NCBI RefSeq assembly: GCF_010500865.1
Contig: NZ_JAAAWN010000014.1
Span: forward strand, 52,839-116,838
Reading direction: 5' to 3'
Source of the DNA: Alteromonas profundi
GTDB taxonomy: Bacteria > Pseudomonadota > Gammaproteobacteria > Enterobacterales > Alteromonadaceae
Length of the DNA: 64,000 bases
Shown here: positions 1-8,294 of the stretch, in pieces
Layout: each line of letters starts with the position of its first letter
How positions within the stretch are numbered: position 1 is the first letter of the stretch
Translations under genes and position numbers: made by a program
The notes under the pieces: generated by a model
What the model was told of the DNA's origin: nothing
The model's input: the letters and a program-made list of their open reading frames with translations, nothing else
Databases searched by the model: none

Positions 1-791
1 TGAGGCACGAGAGATTGGTATGCTAACACCAGCTTTTTAGTGGTCGCGTGTTGGGGCCAGCGGAAAATGGTTTCCGTCTTTCCTTCTTCTACGATATTGC
101 CATTCTCCATTACAATAATACGGTCTGCTATATGCCTTACTATGCCTAAATTATGGCTGATAAAAATAAAGGCGAGCCCTAATTCCTGCTGTAGCTGCAA
201 AATTAAATTGACGGTCTGTGAACGAATGGTGGGATCTAACGCCGCAAAAGGTTCATCGGCAACTAACACTTTGGGTTTGAGCATAATAGCGCGGGCTAGG
301 GCAACCCTTTGCTGCTGACCATCTGAAAGCATGTGACGATAAAAATAGTAATGTTCTCGAAGTAAACCTACCTTGGTAAGCATCTCTTCTATCAAGGGCT
401 TACGTTCTGCTTCACTAAGTTCGGTATTAAGTCGCAGCGGTTCATCTAAGATTTTTCCCACAGGTACGGCAGGGTTCATCGATTCGCTGCTGTGTTGCAA
501 TATCATACGAATATCATGTGTACGTTTCTGCTGGGTATCTTGTTTATTGTATTTCGCCAAATATTTATGATTATTAAGCTCAATTTCCCCTTTGCTTGCC
601 GGTATCGCGCCTACCAATAACTTTGCTAATAAGGACTTTCCCGCTCGATTTTCACCTATGATAGCAATGGTTTCACCGCGCTTTACTGATAGATCGATTG
701 GTCCTAATTGAAAAATTTCCGGCTTTTTCAGCCAACGCTTGGTGTCACTATGAAAAAACGTAAGGCCGTTAACCTGCATAATATCTGTCAT
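1..791 (-). CDS. sapF: SapF-type peptide ABC transporter ATPase, partial at window edge
   Basis: Second ATPase of a Sap (antimicrobial peptide / oligopeptide) importer. The ATG at 791-789 overlaps the sapD stop as ATGA, and the frame stays open to base 1, so about 263 residues are visible and the C-terminus is missing. Visible motifs: Walker A GENRAGKS (residues about 46-53), signature LSDGQQQR (about 155-162), Walker B VLVADEP (about 175-181) and a switch histidine in FISHN. The arginine inside Walker A is unusual, but the essential GKS is kept. As last gene of sapABCDF it should pair with SapD to drive the SapBC permease. Assignment to SapF rather than DppF/OppF rests on the operon order. 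Confidence 0.88.
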   Translation of the reverse strand, partial: MTDIMQVNGLTFFHSDTKRWLKKPEIFQLGPIDLSVKRGETIAIIGENRAGKSLLAKLLVGAIPASKGEIELNNHKYLAKYNKQDTQQKRTHDIRMILQHSSESMNPAVPVGKILDEPLRLNTELSEAERKPLIEEMLTKVGLLREHYYFYRHMLSDGQQQRVALARAIMLKPKVLVADEPFAALDPTIRSQTVNLILQLQQELGLAFIFISHNLGIVRHIADRIIVMENGNIVEEGKTETIFRWPQHATTKKLVLAYQSLVP

Positions 792-1783
792 AACTTCTCC
801 ATGTGTAAGGGGAAGTGGCAGCTATAAGTATGATCGTGAATGCGTCTTACTTCTGGTGTTACAACACAAGGGCGCTGGGCACGAGGGCAGCGCGGTCCTA
901 AGCGACAACCGATAGGCAAGTGTTGCAGTGTAGGGATAGAACCTTCAAGGGTAGGCAATAGCGACTTAGGTGCTAAATCTTTGCGGAAACTAGGCGCACT
1001 GTCGAGCAGCGCCTTAGTATAGGGGTGTAAGGGGCGCTTTTTAAGGTGCTTCATTTTACCAGACTCCACCGTTTGTCCGGCATAAAGTACCGTCATTGAG
1101 TGGGACATACTGGCAATCGCTAATAAGTCATGACTAACAAACAAAATACTCAGGGATCGAGTCTGATTTAAACGCGTAAATAGCTTCAGTATCTGGGTTT
1201 TCGTCGTTGGTTCCATACCACGGGTAGGGTCATCGGCAATAAGCAGCGATGGTTGCGATACCAGTGCCATAGCTATCATAAATTTTTGGCCAATGTCACT
1301 GGGTATTTGGTGAGGATAAGCACTTAGATAATGCCTATGATGTTTAATTCCCACTTTATGAACGGTACTAATTGCGATCTTTTTGCGATGTTGTGCCCGT
1401 TGCCAAAACCAGCGTCCTCGAACAAATTCGTCTGGGATACTTTCTTCAAGTTGCTCACCTAGTGTGGCGGAGGGGTCTAAACTGGCCTGTGGATTTTGAA
1501 ACACCACCGCGATTTCCCGACGCATAACTTCCCGTCGTTGCTGATTCGACAAGCCTAGTAGGTTTTCGCCATTCCAACTCATTCTATCTGCGGTTAATTG
1601 CCACTGCGGGGGAAGCGCTCCGCAAATTGCAGAAACAATCAGGCTTTTTCCAGAACCTGATTCACCTACAAGGGCACGAATTTCACCACTACTTACCGAC
1701 AAGTTTACCTTGTCTAAGGCCTTAATGCTGGTGTCGCCACTCACCATTTCAAGGGTGAGGTTTTTAATATCAAGCATTGGCAT
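788..1783 (-). CDS. sapD: SapD-type peptide ABC transporter ATPase
   Basis: 331-residue ATPase of the Sap peptide transporter. Walker A GESGSGKS is at about residues 40-47, and the C-terminal Cys-rich oligopeptide/dipeptide extension (CRLGPRCPRAQRPC) is present. The signature region is degenerate (QIPSDIGQK instead of LSGGQ), and the Walker B glutamate position reads ADDP instead of ADEP. SapD/DppD proteins often have degenerate signatures, but an Asp at the catalytic position suggests this half-site hydrolyses ATP poorly and that SapF supplies the competent site (inference). The start lies 1 base after the sapC stop, and the 3' end overlaps sapF as ATGA, so the two ATPases are translationally coupled. 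Confidence 0.9.
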   Translation of the reverse strand: MPMLDIKNLTLEMVSGDTSIKALDKVNLSVSSGEIRALVGESGSGKSLIVSAICGALPPQWQLTADRMSWNGENLLGLSNQQRREVMRREIAVVFQNPQASLDPSATLGEQLEESIPDEFVRGRWFWQRAQHRKKIAISTVHKVGIKHHRHYLSAYPHQIPSDIGQKFMIAMALVSQPSLLIADDPTRGMEPTTKTQILKLFTRLNQTRSLSILFVSHDLLAIASMSHSMTVLYAGQTVESGKMKHLKKRPLHPYTKALLDSAPSFRKDLAPKSLLPTLEGSIPTLQHLPIGCRLGPRCPRAQRPCVVTPEVRRIHDHTYSCHFPLHMEKL

Positions 1784-1784
1784 G

Positions 1785-2678
1785 TTATTGGCTCATTCTT
1801 TTTCTAAGTGCCGAGCGAAGACCATCACCGACAACATTAATAGAGAGTACTAATACGAAAATAGTGATCCCCGGCAAGGCTACATTCCACGGGGCCAGAT
1901 AGGCAACGTCTAAGCCATCGGCCAAAATGGCGCCTAACTCAGGCAGTGAAGACTGGGCACCTAGATTTAAAAAGCCCAGAGCAGAGATATCGATCACTGC
2001 AATCGACAAGGCCAACGTGCCTTGTACAACCAACATTTCAGTCATATTTGGCAAAATAGAGTGAACGAACAGCTGCCATTTATTTGCGCCATCTAACCGT
2101 GAGGCGAGTATGTATTCTTTTTTTGCTTCAGAGCGAACAAAGCGCCTGGTATGGTGAATAAATTGTGGGATAAGTGCTAGCGTGATAGCCCACATGCTAT
2201 TGACTAAACCTGTGCCCAATATAGCAACAATTATAATGGCGATGAGCAAGGTAGGAATAGCCATTAAGGCATCAAGCAGGTGGTTTACAATGCTTGAACG
2301 CACACCTTTGAGCATACCTGCAAGTGTACCTATACTCACGCCGATGAGCATGGCAAGCACCACCATTAATAGGCCTGATCCTAAAGTGATCCTACACCCA
2401 TACATAATGCGCGAAAATAGATCCCGCCCTAGAGCGTCAGTACCAAACAAGTTTGAAATTGACCCGCTCATTGCCCAGCTAGGGGGGATAAGTAAGCCGT
2501 CAATATTTTGCGCATTAGGATCATAAGGGCTAAGTACCGGGGCAAAAACAGAAAACACAACAAACATGCCCAGTACAAACAAACCGATAATAGCAATATG
2601 GCTCTCACGAAAAGCTGCCCATGTTCTGTGCCATGGGGACGGGTGGAAGGCTTCTTCGTATAAACTAAACTGTGGCAC
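1785..2678 (-). CDS. sapC: SapC-type ABC transporter permease
   Basis: Inner-membrane permease of the Sap peptide transporter, 297 residues from a GTG at 2678. About six hydrophobic segments are visible, with an N-terminal cytoplasmic arm rich in aromatic and basic residues before the first helix and a GTDALGRDLFSR motif typical of OppC/DppC permeases. A TTG at 2726 would extend the frame by 16 residues but gives a 62-base overlap with sapB. The GTG gives a 14-base overlap and has a purine run (GGGAAAAG) in front, so I prefer it. It forms the channel with SapB. Confidence 0.85.
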   Translation of the reverse strand: MPQFSLYEEAFHPSPWHRTWAAFRESHIAIIGLFVLGMFVVFSVFAPVLSPYDPNAQNIDGLLIPPSWAMSGSISNLFGTDALGRDLFSRIMYGCRITLGSGLLMVVLAMLIGVSIGTLAGMLKGVRSSIVNHLLDALMAIPTLLIAIIIVAILGTGLVNSMWAITLALIPQFIHHTRRFVRSEAKKEYILASRLDGANKWQLFVHSILPNMTEMLVVQGTLALSIAVIDISALGFLNLGAQSSLPELGAILADGLDVAYLAPWNVALPGITIFVLVLSINVVGDGLRSALRKRMSQ

Positions 2679-3696
2679 GTTCGTACTTTTCCCTACTCGG
2701 GTCGATAATTCGGTTAAACAAATCAATAAGTATGGTCAAACTGATGACCAAGGTAGATACGGCCAGCATACCAACTCTCAATGCTGGGTAATCCCGTTGA
2801 TATATGGCTTGAATTAGCCAATTTCCTATTCCAGGCCAAGAAAATAACGTTTCTACTATCATTGCATTGGTAATAAGCGTGGTTATTTGGATAGCCATTA
2901 AAGGCAGTATAGGTAATAAAGCATTGCGAATAACGTGTTGGGAGAAAATTCGCCACCCAGATAGTCCACGGGAACGGGCCGCAGTAATGTAAGGGCGGTT
3001 TTTAACATCAATCACCGAGCGGCGAATTAGCCGCACCACCGATGCTGTTGTAATCGCGCCTACAGCAAATGTTGGGAGGGCAAGATGAGAGAACGCGTCT
3101 CGCATAGCTAAGCCCTTGTCGATATTCTCTGTCATCATAATATCAATAAGAATAAACCCTGATACCGGGGGGATGTCGAACAGTAAACTTATTCTGCCTG
3201 ATATGGGCGCGATATCTAAATTTAAGCTAAATATCAGTATGAGAATCAAGGCAAACCAATACACTGGAATCGAATAGGTGGTCACACTGAGCGCATTAAT
3301 ACTCTTATCGGAAACCGAATAACTACGAATGCCAGCATAATAACCTAGTGGGATCCCAATCAACAAAGCCATTAAAATAGCATAGAAGCTCAGCTCTATT
3401 GTGGCTGGCATAGCAATGCCTATTTCTTCACGAAGGGATAAGCCAGATGAAAAGCTATAGCCCCAATCCCCGCTGGCAAGGTCGCCTAGGTAATGGACAA
3501 ACTGTACTACCACATTTTGATCCAAGCGATATTGGCGCATTAACGCTTCTCGTTGCATATCGTTTTGGGGCGTAATGCCCGTCAGGTTTTCAAGCACATC
3601 GCCAGGAAATAGATAGGCTAGGGCAAACGATAAAATCGTTAACACCAATAAGGTAAGAATAAATAAAATACTGTATCGCGCTAAAATTCTTATCAC
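2665..3696 (-). CDS. sapB: SapB-type ABC transporter permease
   Basis: 343-residue permease of the OppB/DppB class. It begins with a hydrophobic helix (residues about 8-30), followed by the periplasmic region typical of OppB (ITPQNDMQREALMRQYRLD) and four or five more helices. The conserved cytoplasmic coupling loop is visible as TAARSRGLSGWRIFSQHV. It starts with GTG at 3696 and overlaps the sapA stop as GTGA, so translation is coupled to the binding protein. It is the partner of SapC. Family assignment is firm; the transported peptide cannot be read from sequence. Confidence 0.9.
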   Translation of the reverse strand: MIRILARYSILFILTLLVLTILSFALAYLFPGDVLENLTGITPQNDMQREALMRQYRLDQNVVVQFVHYLGDLASGDWGYSFSSGLSLREEIGIAMPATIELSFYAILMALLIGIPLGYYAGIRSYSVSDKSINALSVTTYSIPVYWFALILILIFSLNLDIAPISGRISLLFDIPPVSGFILIDIMMTENIDKGLAMRDAFSHLALPTFAVGAITTASVVRLIRRSVIDVKNRPYITAARSRGLSGWRIFSQHVIRNALLPILPLMAIQITTLITNAMIVETLFSWPGIGNWLIQAIYQRDYPALRVGMLAVSTLVISLTILIDLFNRIIDPSREKYERATV

Positions 3697-5315
3697 AGTG
3701 TCTTACTCACTCCACCAAAGCGTACGCCACCAAAAGGGTTGATACTCATACCTTTGAGTTCATTTCTGTATGCCTGATAGCGATAGGCATGAGCAATAGG
3801 AACAAGGGGGAGGCGTTCATAGAGCAAACGATTTACCTGCTGATAAATGGCTTTTCTTTCTTCTAAATCGTCGGTGGCTAGGGCCCTATCTAGTAACTTA
3901 TCATAGTCGCTGTTACACCACATAGCGCGGTTCGTTCCAGAAGGAATGGCGCCGCAGCTTAATAAAGGGCGATAAAAGTTATCTGGATCACCGTTATCTG
4001 CCGACCAGCCAATCAGTACCGAATCGTGCAGGCCATCTTGAAGGTGGCGCCGAAACGTTGCCCAGTCGTAGCTAACAATAGTGGCATCAATGCCCACTTC
4101 TTTAAGGTAGCGCTGAATAAGCTCGGCCATTTTTGTGGCATTAGGGTTATAGGCTCGCTCCACGGGCATGGCCCAAATTGTCATCGAAAACCCCGCTTCA
4201 ATACCTGCACTTGCGAGTAGTTTTCGTGCTAAAACAGGGTTATATGCAGTATCGTCTGCGTCATTTTGAAATGCCCAACTTGCTGCTGGAAGTAAGGTTT
4301 TAGCGCGTGTTGCGCTGTCGAAATAAACCGCTTCCAACAAAGTGTTTTTATCTATCGCAGCAGCAAGAGCGCGCCTAACATCAGGGTTATCAAAGGGAGG
4401 GCGCTGGGTGTTAAAGGCCCAAAAGCCTATATTCAGGCCAGGTTTTTCCGCCAAGGTAAGATCTTCGCGATTTCTTATTATTTCTAATTCTGTTTGTGCA
4501 GGAAAGGCGGTCGCATCGCATTCACCTGTTATCAGTTTAGCCAACCGCAATGAGCTTCGCGGCGTTATGTCGTAAATAAGCCGCTCGGCGATAGTAATAT
4601 CGCGCCAATAATCAGTATTTTTAGCGTAACGGATAAAATGGTCTTTTCGATAACTTTCAAATTTAAACGGGCCGGTACCGATAGGGTATTGGTCAATGCG
4701 GTTAGGGAACCCTTGCTGCATTAGTTGCTTGCCGTATTCTGACGACAGTATTACCGAAAAATCGGTGGCCAGATTGGCAAGAAATGAACTATCCCGGCGT
4801 TTAAGGGTAATTTCTATTCGATAACCATTAATGCGTTTTATACTCGCGATGTTATCCGCCAGCCCTAAGCTTTCAAAATAAGGGTAACGTCCTCCCGACA
4901 CAAAGTGAAAATCATGGCTAGCTAACCGCCATCTATTTAGACTAAAAATCACATCGTCGGCATTAAAATTGCGTGAAGGGCTAAAATAGTCTGTGGTATG
5001 AAATTTAACATCGCGTCGCAGTTGAAACGCATAGGTTAACCCGTTATCTGATACCAGCCAGCTACTCGCTAAGCTTGGTACAATACGCCCAGTGTCAGGG
5101 TCGAAGTCGAGTAATCTATCATACAGTTGGTGTGACGTTGCATCAGAGGTGGTACTTGAGGTATCCAGCTGGGGGTTAAACGTGACAGGATTGCTTTCAG
5201 AGCAGTACACAAGACCACTATTATAAAAGGCGTGTTCATCACGCTTTGAGCAAGCTGAAACCCCCACTACTAGCAGCAGTAACAAGCTTAACCATGCCAA
5301 TGGGGTATACCGCAT
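3693..5315 (-). CDS. sapA: SapA-type peptide-binding protein (lipoprotein)
   Basis: 540-residue family-5 solute-binding protein for the Sap transporter. The N-terminus is a lipoprotein signal with a hydrophobic leucine run and lipobox VSAC (cysteine at about 22), so it is probably anchored at the outer face of the inner membrane. The SBP_bac_5 fold is supported by segments such as YDRLLDFDPDTGRIVPSLA and YPIGTGPFKFESY. The ATG at 5315 is preceded by GGAGAG and lies 3 bases after the pspF stop, so sapA looks like the second gene of a pspF-sapABCDF unit. In enterobacteria Sap proteins bind antimicrobial peptides and influence potassium uptake; which role applies here is unknown. Confidence 0.88.
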   Translation of the reverse strand: MRYTPLAWLSLLLLLVVGVSACSKRDEHAFYNSGLVYCSESNPVTFNPQLDTSSTTSDATSHQLYDRLLDFDPDTGRIVPSLASSWLVSDNGLTYAFQLRRDVKFHTTDYFSPSRNFNADDVIFSLNRWRLASHDFHFVSGGRYPYFESLGLADNIASIKRINGYRIEITLKRRDSSFLANLATDFSVILSSEYGKQLMQQGFPNRIDQYPIGTGPFKFESYRKDHFIRYAKNTDYWRDITIAERLIYDITPRSSLRLAKLITGECDATAFPAQTELEIIRNREDLTLAEKPGLNIGFWAFNTQRPPFDNPDVRRALAAAIDKNTLLEAVYFDSATRAKTLLPAASWAFQNDADDTAYNPVLARKLLASAGIEAGFSMTIWAMPVERAYNPNATKMAELIQRYLKEVGIDATIVSYDWATFRRHLQDGLHDSVLIGWSADNGDPDNFYRPLLSCGAIPSGTNRAMWCNSDYDKLLDRALATDDLEERKAIYQQVNRLLYERLPLVPIAHAYRYQAYRNELKGMSINPFGGVRFGGVSKTL

Positions 5316-5318
5316 TTA

Positions 5319-6425
5319 TTAACTCTCCGCAGTTTCTGCTGATGAGTCTAACAAATTGTATTTTTTTAGATAGCCCCTTAACTGATGATACGTTAGGCAA
5401 AGTTTCTCGGCCGTTTTCTTTTGATTATACTGACAATCAGCAAGCGCTCGCTTAATCATGTCTATTTCATATTGTTGAGATAAGGCTTTTAGATCGAGTG
5501 GATAGGCATAAGAAGTATCTATAGCAACCTCGGTCGCTATAGGCGCAGCTTCAATGGTTGCCTCAGTGAGTTCAGGGGCGTCGGTGGCCGGCTTAGGTGC
5601 GGGGCGAATTCTATCTTGGGTTTTTATCCGGGAAGTAGGCCTAAACGCAGATTCGAAGGGGTCGAGCACAATTTCGTGTACCGGTAGATGGGGGTTATTC
5701 GTACGATACACAGCCCTCTCTACCACATTTTTAAGTTCGCGAATATTGCCCGGCCAGTCGTAGTCTAATAGCGTACGTTTGGCTTTTTCAGTAAAGCCGC
5801 TGAATAACTCCATTTCCATTTCCCGCGCCATGTTAATCGCGAAGGTTTCAGCAAGCATCATAATGTCTTCTCGACGCTCGCGCAGGGGCGGTATAGTGAT
5901 TACGTCAAACGCTAATCTATCGAGCAAGTCAGCTCTAAACTCGCCCGCTTCGGCGAGGGCCGGTAAGTCTTCGTTGGTTGCTGCTATAAGCCGAACGTCG
6001 GTTTTAACCGTTTTGCTGCCGCCTACTCGCTCAAATTCACCGTATTCCACTACGCGAAGCAGCTTTTCTTGAACAAGACCCGACGTATTGGCGAGTTCAT
6101 CGAGAAACAATGTGCCGCTATGTGCAATTTCAAAACGGCCTTCTCGTCGCTTAGCTGCGCCGGTAAACGCGCCCGCTTCATACCCAAACAGTTCACTTTC
6201 TAGCAGACTTTCATTTAGCGCGGCACAATTAAGCTTTACATAATTCTGATCCCAGCGCTTTGATAAAAAGTGTAAACGGGCTGCAATGAGTTCTTTACCC
6301 GTACCGCGTTCGCCGATAACAAGCACAGGCTTGTCGAGAGGGGCTATTTGTGAAATTTGTTCAAGCACTTCTAAAAAGCTATTTGCTTGACCAAGCAAAT
6401 TATCTTGTTGGCGATACCGGCTCAT
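5319..6425 (-). CDS. pspF: PspF, sigma-54 enhancer-binding activator of the phage-shock operon
   Basis: 368-residue bacterial enhancer-binding protein without a receiver domain, as expected for PspF. AAA+ motifs: Walker A GERGTGKE (about 38-45), the sigma-54-contacting loop GAFTGA (about 85-90), Walker B LFLDELA. A Fis-type helix-turn-helix closes the protein (KKTAEKLCLTYHQLRGYLKKY). I chose the ATG at 6425 over the TTG at 6437 because GAGGA sits 6 bases upstream of it. Between the AAA+ core and the HTH there is an Ala/Pro/Thr-rich linker of about 60 residues. It is divergent from pspA; PspF normally activates pspA and is inhibited by PspA. It leads directly into sapA. Confidence 0.93.
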   Translation of the reverse strand: MSRYRQQDNLLGQANSFLEVLEQISQIAPLDKPVLVIGERGTGKELIAARLHFLSKRWDQNYVKLNCAALNESLLESELFGYEAGAFTGAAKRREGRFEIAHSGTLFLDELANTSGLVQEKLLRVVEYGEFERVGGSKTVKTDVRLIAATNEDLPALAEAGEFRADLLDRLAFDVITIPPLRERREDIMMLAETFAINMAREMEMELFSGFTEKAKRTLLDYDWPGNIRELKNVVERAVYRTNNPHLPVHEIVLDPFESAFRPTSRIKTQDRIRPAPKPATDAPELTEATIEAAPIATEVAIDTSYAYPLDLKALSQQYEIDMIKRALADCQYNQKKTAEKLCLTYHQLRGYLKKYNLLDSSAETAES

Positions 6426-6551
6426 TAATTTCCTCAATAATTAGTCATTTCGACCAATTAATAGTGTAGTTTAAAATATTCTTTTGTTCGAGAACTATTT
6501 AGCAATAACGAAAAACGTTTCAAATTAGCTAGTTATGGTAATCTATCACCT

Positions 6552-6567
6552 TGGCAAGCTATTTGAA
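6552..6567 (+). promoter_or_regulatory. Sigma-54 type promoter of pspABC
   Basis: TGGCAAG-CTAT-TTGAA matches the -24/-12 consensus (TGGCACG-N4-TTGCA) with GG at -24 intact and GA replacing GC at -12. It lies about 60 bases before the pspA start, in the pspF-pspA divergent region, where PspF-dependent promoters are known in other proteobacteria. PspF operator sites further upstream were not identified with confidence. Confidence 0.65.
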
Positions 6568-6625
6568 TAGTCTTCTACCACGAATTGTCGTAGTACAACC
6601 TGTTTTCGAGTAAGAGGTAATTATT

Positions 6626-7303
6626 ATGGGTATCTTCTCGCGTTTCACCGATATTGTGAATTCAAATATTAATGCGCTATTAGACAAGGCCGAAGATCCA
6701 GAAAAAATGGTTCGGTTAATTATTCAAGAAATGGAAGACACGTTAGTAGAAGTGCGTTCCGTTTCGGCTAAAACATTGGCCAATAAAAAAGAGATTGTTG
6801 GCCAAATTAACAAATACGAGGCTGATTCAGAAGATTGGCAGGCAAAAGCTGAGCTTGCGCTGAGTAAAGACAGGGATGATTTAGCCCGAGCAGCCCTGCA
6901 AGAAAAGAAAAAATGCGCAGAAGCCGCAGAGAGCTTGAGTAAAGAATTAGCCATCGTTGATGAGCAAATTAGTAAGCTGCAAGACGAAATTGGCCAGTTA
7001 CAAGATAAGTTGGCCGATGCTAAAAGCCGCCAAAAAACGATTATTATGCGTCAAAAAACCGCGAGCTCTCGCCTTGAAGTAAAACGCAGCTTAGATAGCA
7101 GTAAAGTAGACAATGCCATGGGGCGTTTTGAGCAATATGAGCGTAAGATTGACGATTTAGAGTCTCAGGTTGATGCTTACGATCTCGGTAAGCAAACCCT
7201 TAGCGATCAGTTTGCGGAACTAGAATCAGGGGATAAGGTTGATGAAGAGTTAGCAGCCTTAAAAGCCAAGCTAAAAAGTGAAAAAACATCGTCTAGCAAC
7301 TAA
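6626..7303 (+). CDS. pspA: PspA, phage-shock protein A
   Basis: 225-residue PspA/IM30 (ESCRT-III-like) protein, almost wholly alpha-helical and strongly charged. The N-terminal amphipathic segment MGIFSRFTDIVNSNINALLDKAEDPEKM is the membrane-binding helix of the family, followed by long coiled-coil helices (about 30-220). It binds stressed inner membrane, preserves the proton-motive force, and holds PspF inactive in unstressed cells. The start is supported by AGAGG 8 bases upstream. A terminator-like hairpin without a T-tract separates it from pspB, which may favour PspA over PspB/C. Confidence 0.96.
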   Translation: MGIFSRFTDIVNSNINALLDKAEDPEKMVRLIIQEMEDTLVEVRSVSAKTLANKKEIVGQINKYEADSEDWQAKAELALSKDRDDLARAALQEKKKCAEAAESLSKELAIVDEQISKLQDEIGQLQDKLADAKSRQKTIIMRQKTASSRLEVKRSLDSSKVDNAMGRFEQYERKIDDLESQVDAYDLGKQTLSDQFAELESGDKVDEELAALKAKLKSEKTSSSN

Positions 7304-7338
7304 TGTTGGACTATAAAATAACAAGAAATAAAATTATG

Positions 7339-7358
7339 TTTGCCCCAGAAGGGGCAAA
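7339..7358 (+). other. Intercistronic hairpin between pspA and pspB
   Basis: TTTGCCCC-AGAA-GGGGCAAA is a perfect 8-bp stem with a 4-base loop in the 84-base pspA-pspB gap. It is not followed by a T-tract, so it looks more like an mRNA 3'-stabilising or processing structure than a terminator. It could explain higher PspA than PspB/PspC levels (inference). Confidence 0.6.
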
Positions 7359-7387
7359 TACTACAAGGGTTTGTTGGAGGTTTTAAA

Positions 7388-7627
7388 ATGGATGAAGGTA
7401 TCATTGCAATGTTGGTAATGCCCCTGGTCATCTTTATGATTTTTGTGGCACCGATTTGGCTTATTTTGCATTACCGCAGCAAAAAGCAAGTTAACCAAGG
7501 TTTAACTGTCGAAGAGCGCGCCTCCCTAGAAGCGCTTGCGGGGCAAGCGGAGAAAATGACGGAACGTATCCAGACACTTGAAGCGATCTTAGACAGTGAA
7601 GCACCGCAGTGGAGGAATCGCGCATGA
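7388..7627 (+). CDS. pspB: PspB, phage-shock membrane protein
   Basis: 79-residue PspB. One N-terminal transmembrane helix (about residues 5-30, including MLVMPLVIFMIFVAPIWLIL) is followed by a cytoplasmic helix with a leucine-zipper-like pattern. The ATG at 7388 has a strong GGAGG 7 bases upstream; an upstream TTG in the same frame would place the intercistronic hairpin in coding sequence and is rejected. PspB with PspC senses membrane stress and relieves PspA inhibition of PspF. The stop overlaps the pspC start as ATGA. Confidence 0.93.
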   Translation: MDEGIIAMLVMPLVIFMIFVAPIWLILHYRSKKQVNQGLTVEERASLEALAGQAEKMTERIQTLEAILDSEAPQWRNRA

Positions 7628-8073
7628 GGGAATCGAAAACCTTATACCGAGATACTGAAAATGCACGTATCGCCGGCGTTTGTTCCGGTATAGCTGAGTA
7701 CTTCGGATTAGAAACCTGGCTGGTGAGAATTCTTGTTGTTACGGGCTTCTTTCTACTCGCTGGCCCCTTTATGCTCGTCGCGTACATTGCAGGTTGGTTT
7801 ATTTTAGATAAAAAGCCGCTTGGCGGTGAGCCTTCGCTAGATATCCCACCAGTACAAGGCAGGGGAAAAGGATGGCGTAATGCAGGCTCATCTACCTCTT
7901 CAAGTCATAAAGTAGAAGTTAAAACTAAAGTTTGGCAAGCAGGTGAGCCGCCTAAACAAGCATTTCATGATATTCGCACCCGTTATGAAAAGGCAGAGCA
8001 GCGACTACGTAAAATGGAAACCTATGTGACGTCAAAAGAGTTTCAGTTAAACCGAGAAATTAGCCGGTTGTAA
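7624..8073 (+). CDS. pspC: PspC, phage-shock membrane protein
   Basis: 149-residue PspC-domain protein. It opens with the typical cytoplasmic motif LYRDTENARIAGVCSGIAEYFG, then a hydrophobic segment (about 35-62), then a C-terminal charged helix (about 110-149). The ATG at 7624 overlaps the pspB stop and has GGAGG 8 bases upstream; a GTG at 7609 is less likely. It works with PspB as the signal-transduction arm of the Psp response. It is the last gene of the operon, followed by a Rho-independent terminator. Confidence 0.92.
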   Translation: MRESKTLYRDTENARIAGVCSGIAEYFGLETWLVRILVVTGFFLLAGPFMLVAYIAGWFILDKKPLGGEPSLDIPPVQGRGKGWRNAGSSTSSSHKVEVKTKVWQAGEPPKQAFHDIRTRYEKAEQRLRKMETYVTSKEFQLNREISRL

Positions 8074-8111
8074 CTAACCCTTACGCGATAAGGCGTGACG
8101 AAAGCCCCAAG

Positions 8112-8137
8112 AACCGCACTATGTATGTGCGGTTTTT
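8112..8137 (+). terminator. Rho-independent terminator of pspABC
   Basis: AACCGCAC-TATGTAT-GTGCGGTT forms an 8-bp stem followed by a T-run, 38 bases after the pspC stop. Confidence 0.88.
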
Positions 8138-8179
8138 TGTTTGTATCTTTTTATTCTTATCATAGAGTTAGCGGCTAAG

Positions 8180-8197
8180 TGTAAATGCAATGTTACA
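8180..8197 (+). promoter_or_regulatory. TYR-box-like operator upstream of phhA
   Basis: TGTAAA-TGCAAT-GTTACA matches the TyrR operator TGTAAA-N6-TTTACA at 11 of 12 fixed positions. It lies 98 bases before phhA. In Pseudomonas the TyrR homologue PhhR activates phhA, so an activating role is likely here (inference). Confidence 0.68.
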
Positions 8198-8294
8198 GCG
8201 TTAGCCAGAGCGCAGTTGAGCTGAATACTTCACGAACCGCGCAATATCCTTAGACTACAGATATCTTTTAGGCACGCATGAGTTTGTAATTTTT

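Noticed and set aside
2679..2726. TTG 2726 as sapC start
   Set aside because: 62-base overlap with sapB, no better ribosome binding site than GTG 2678.
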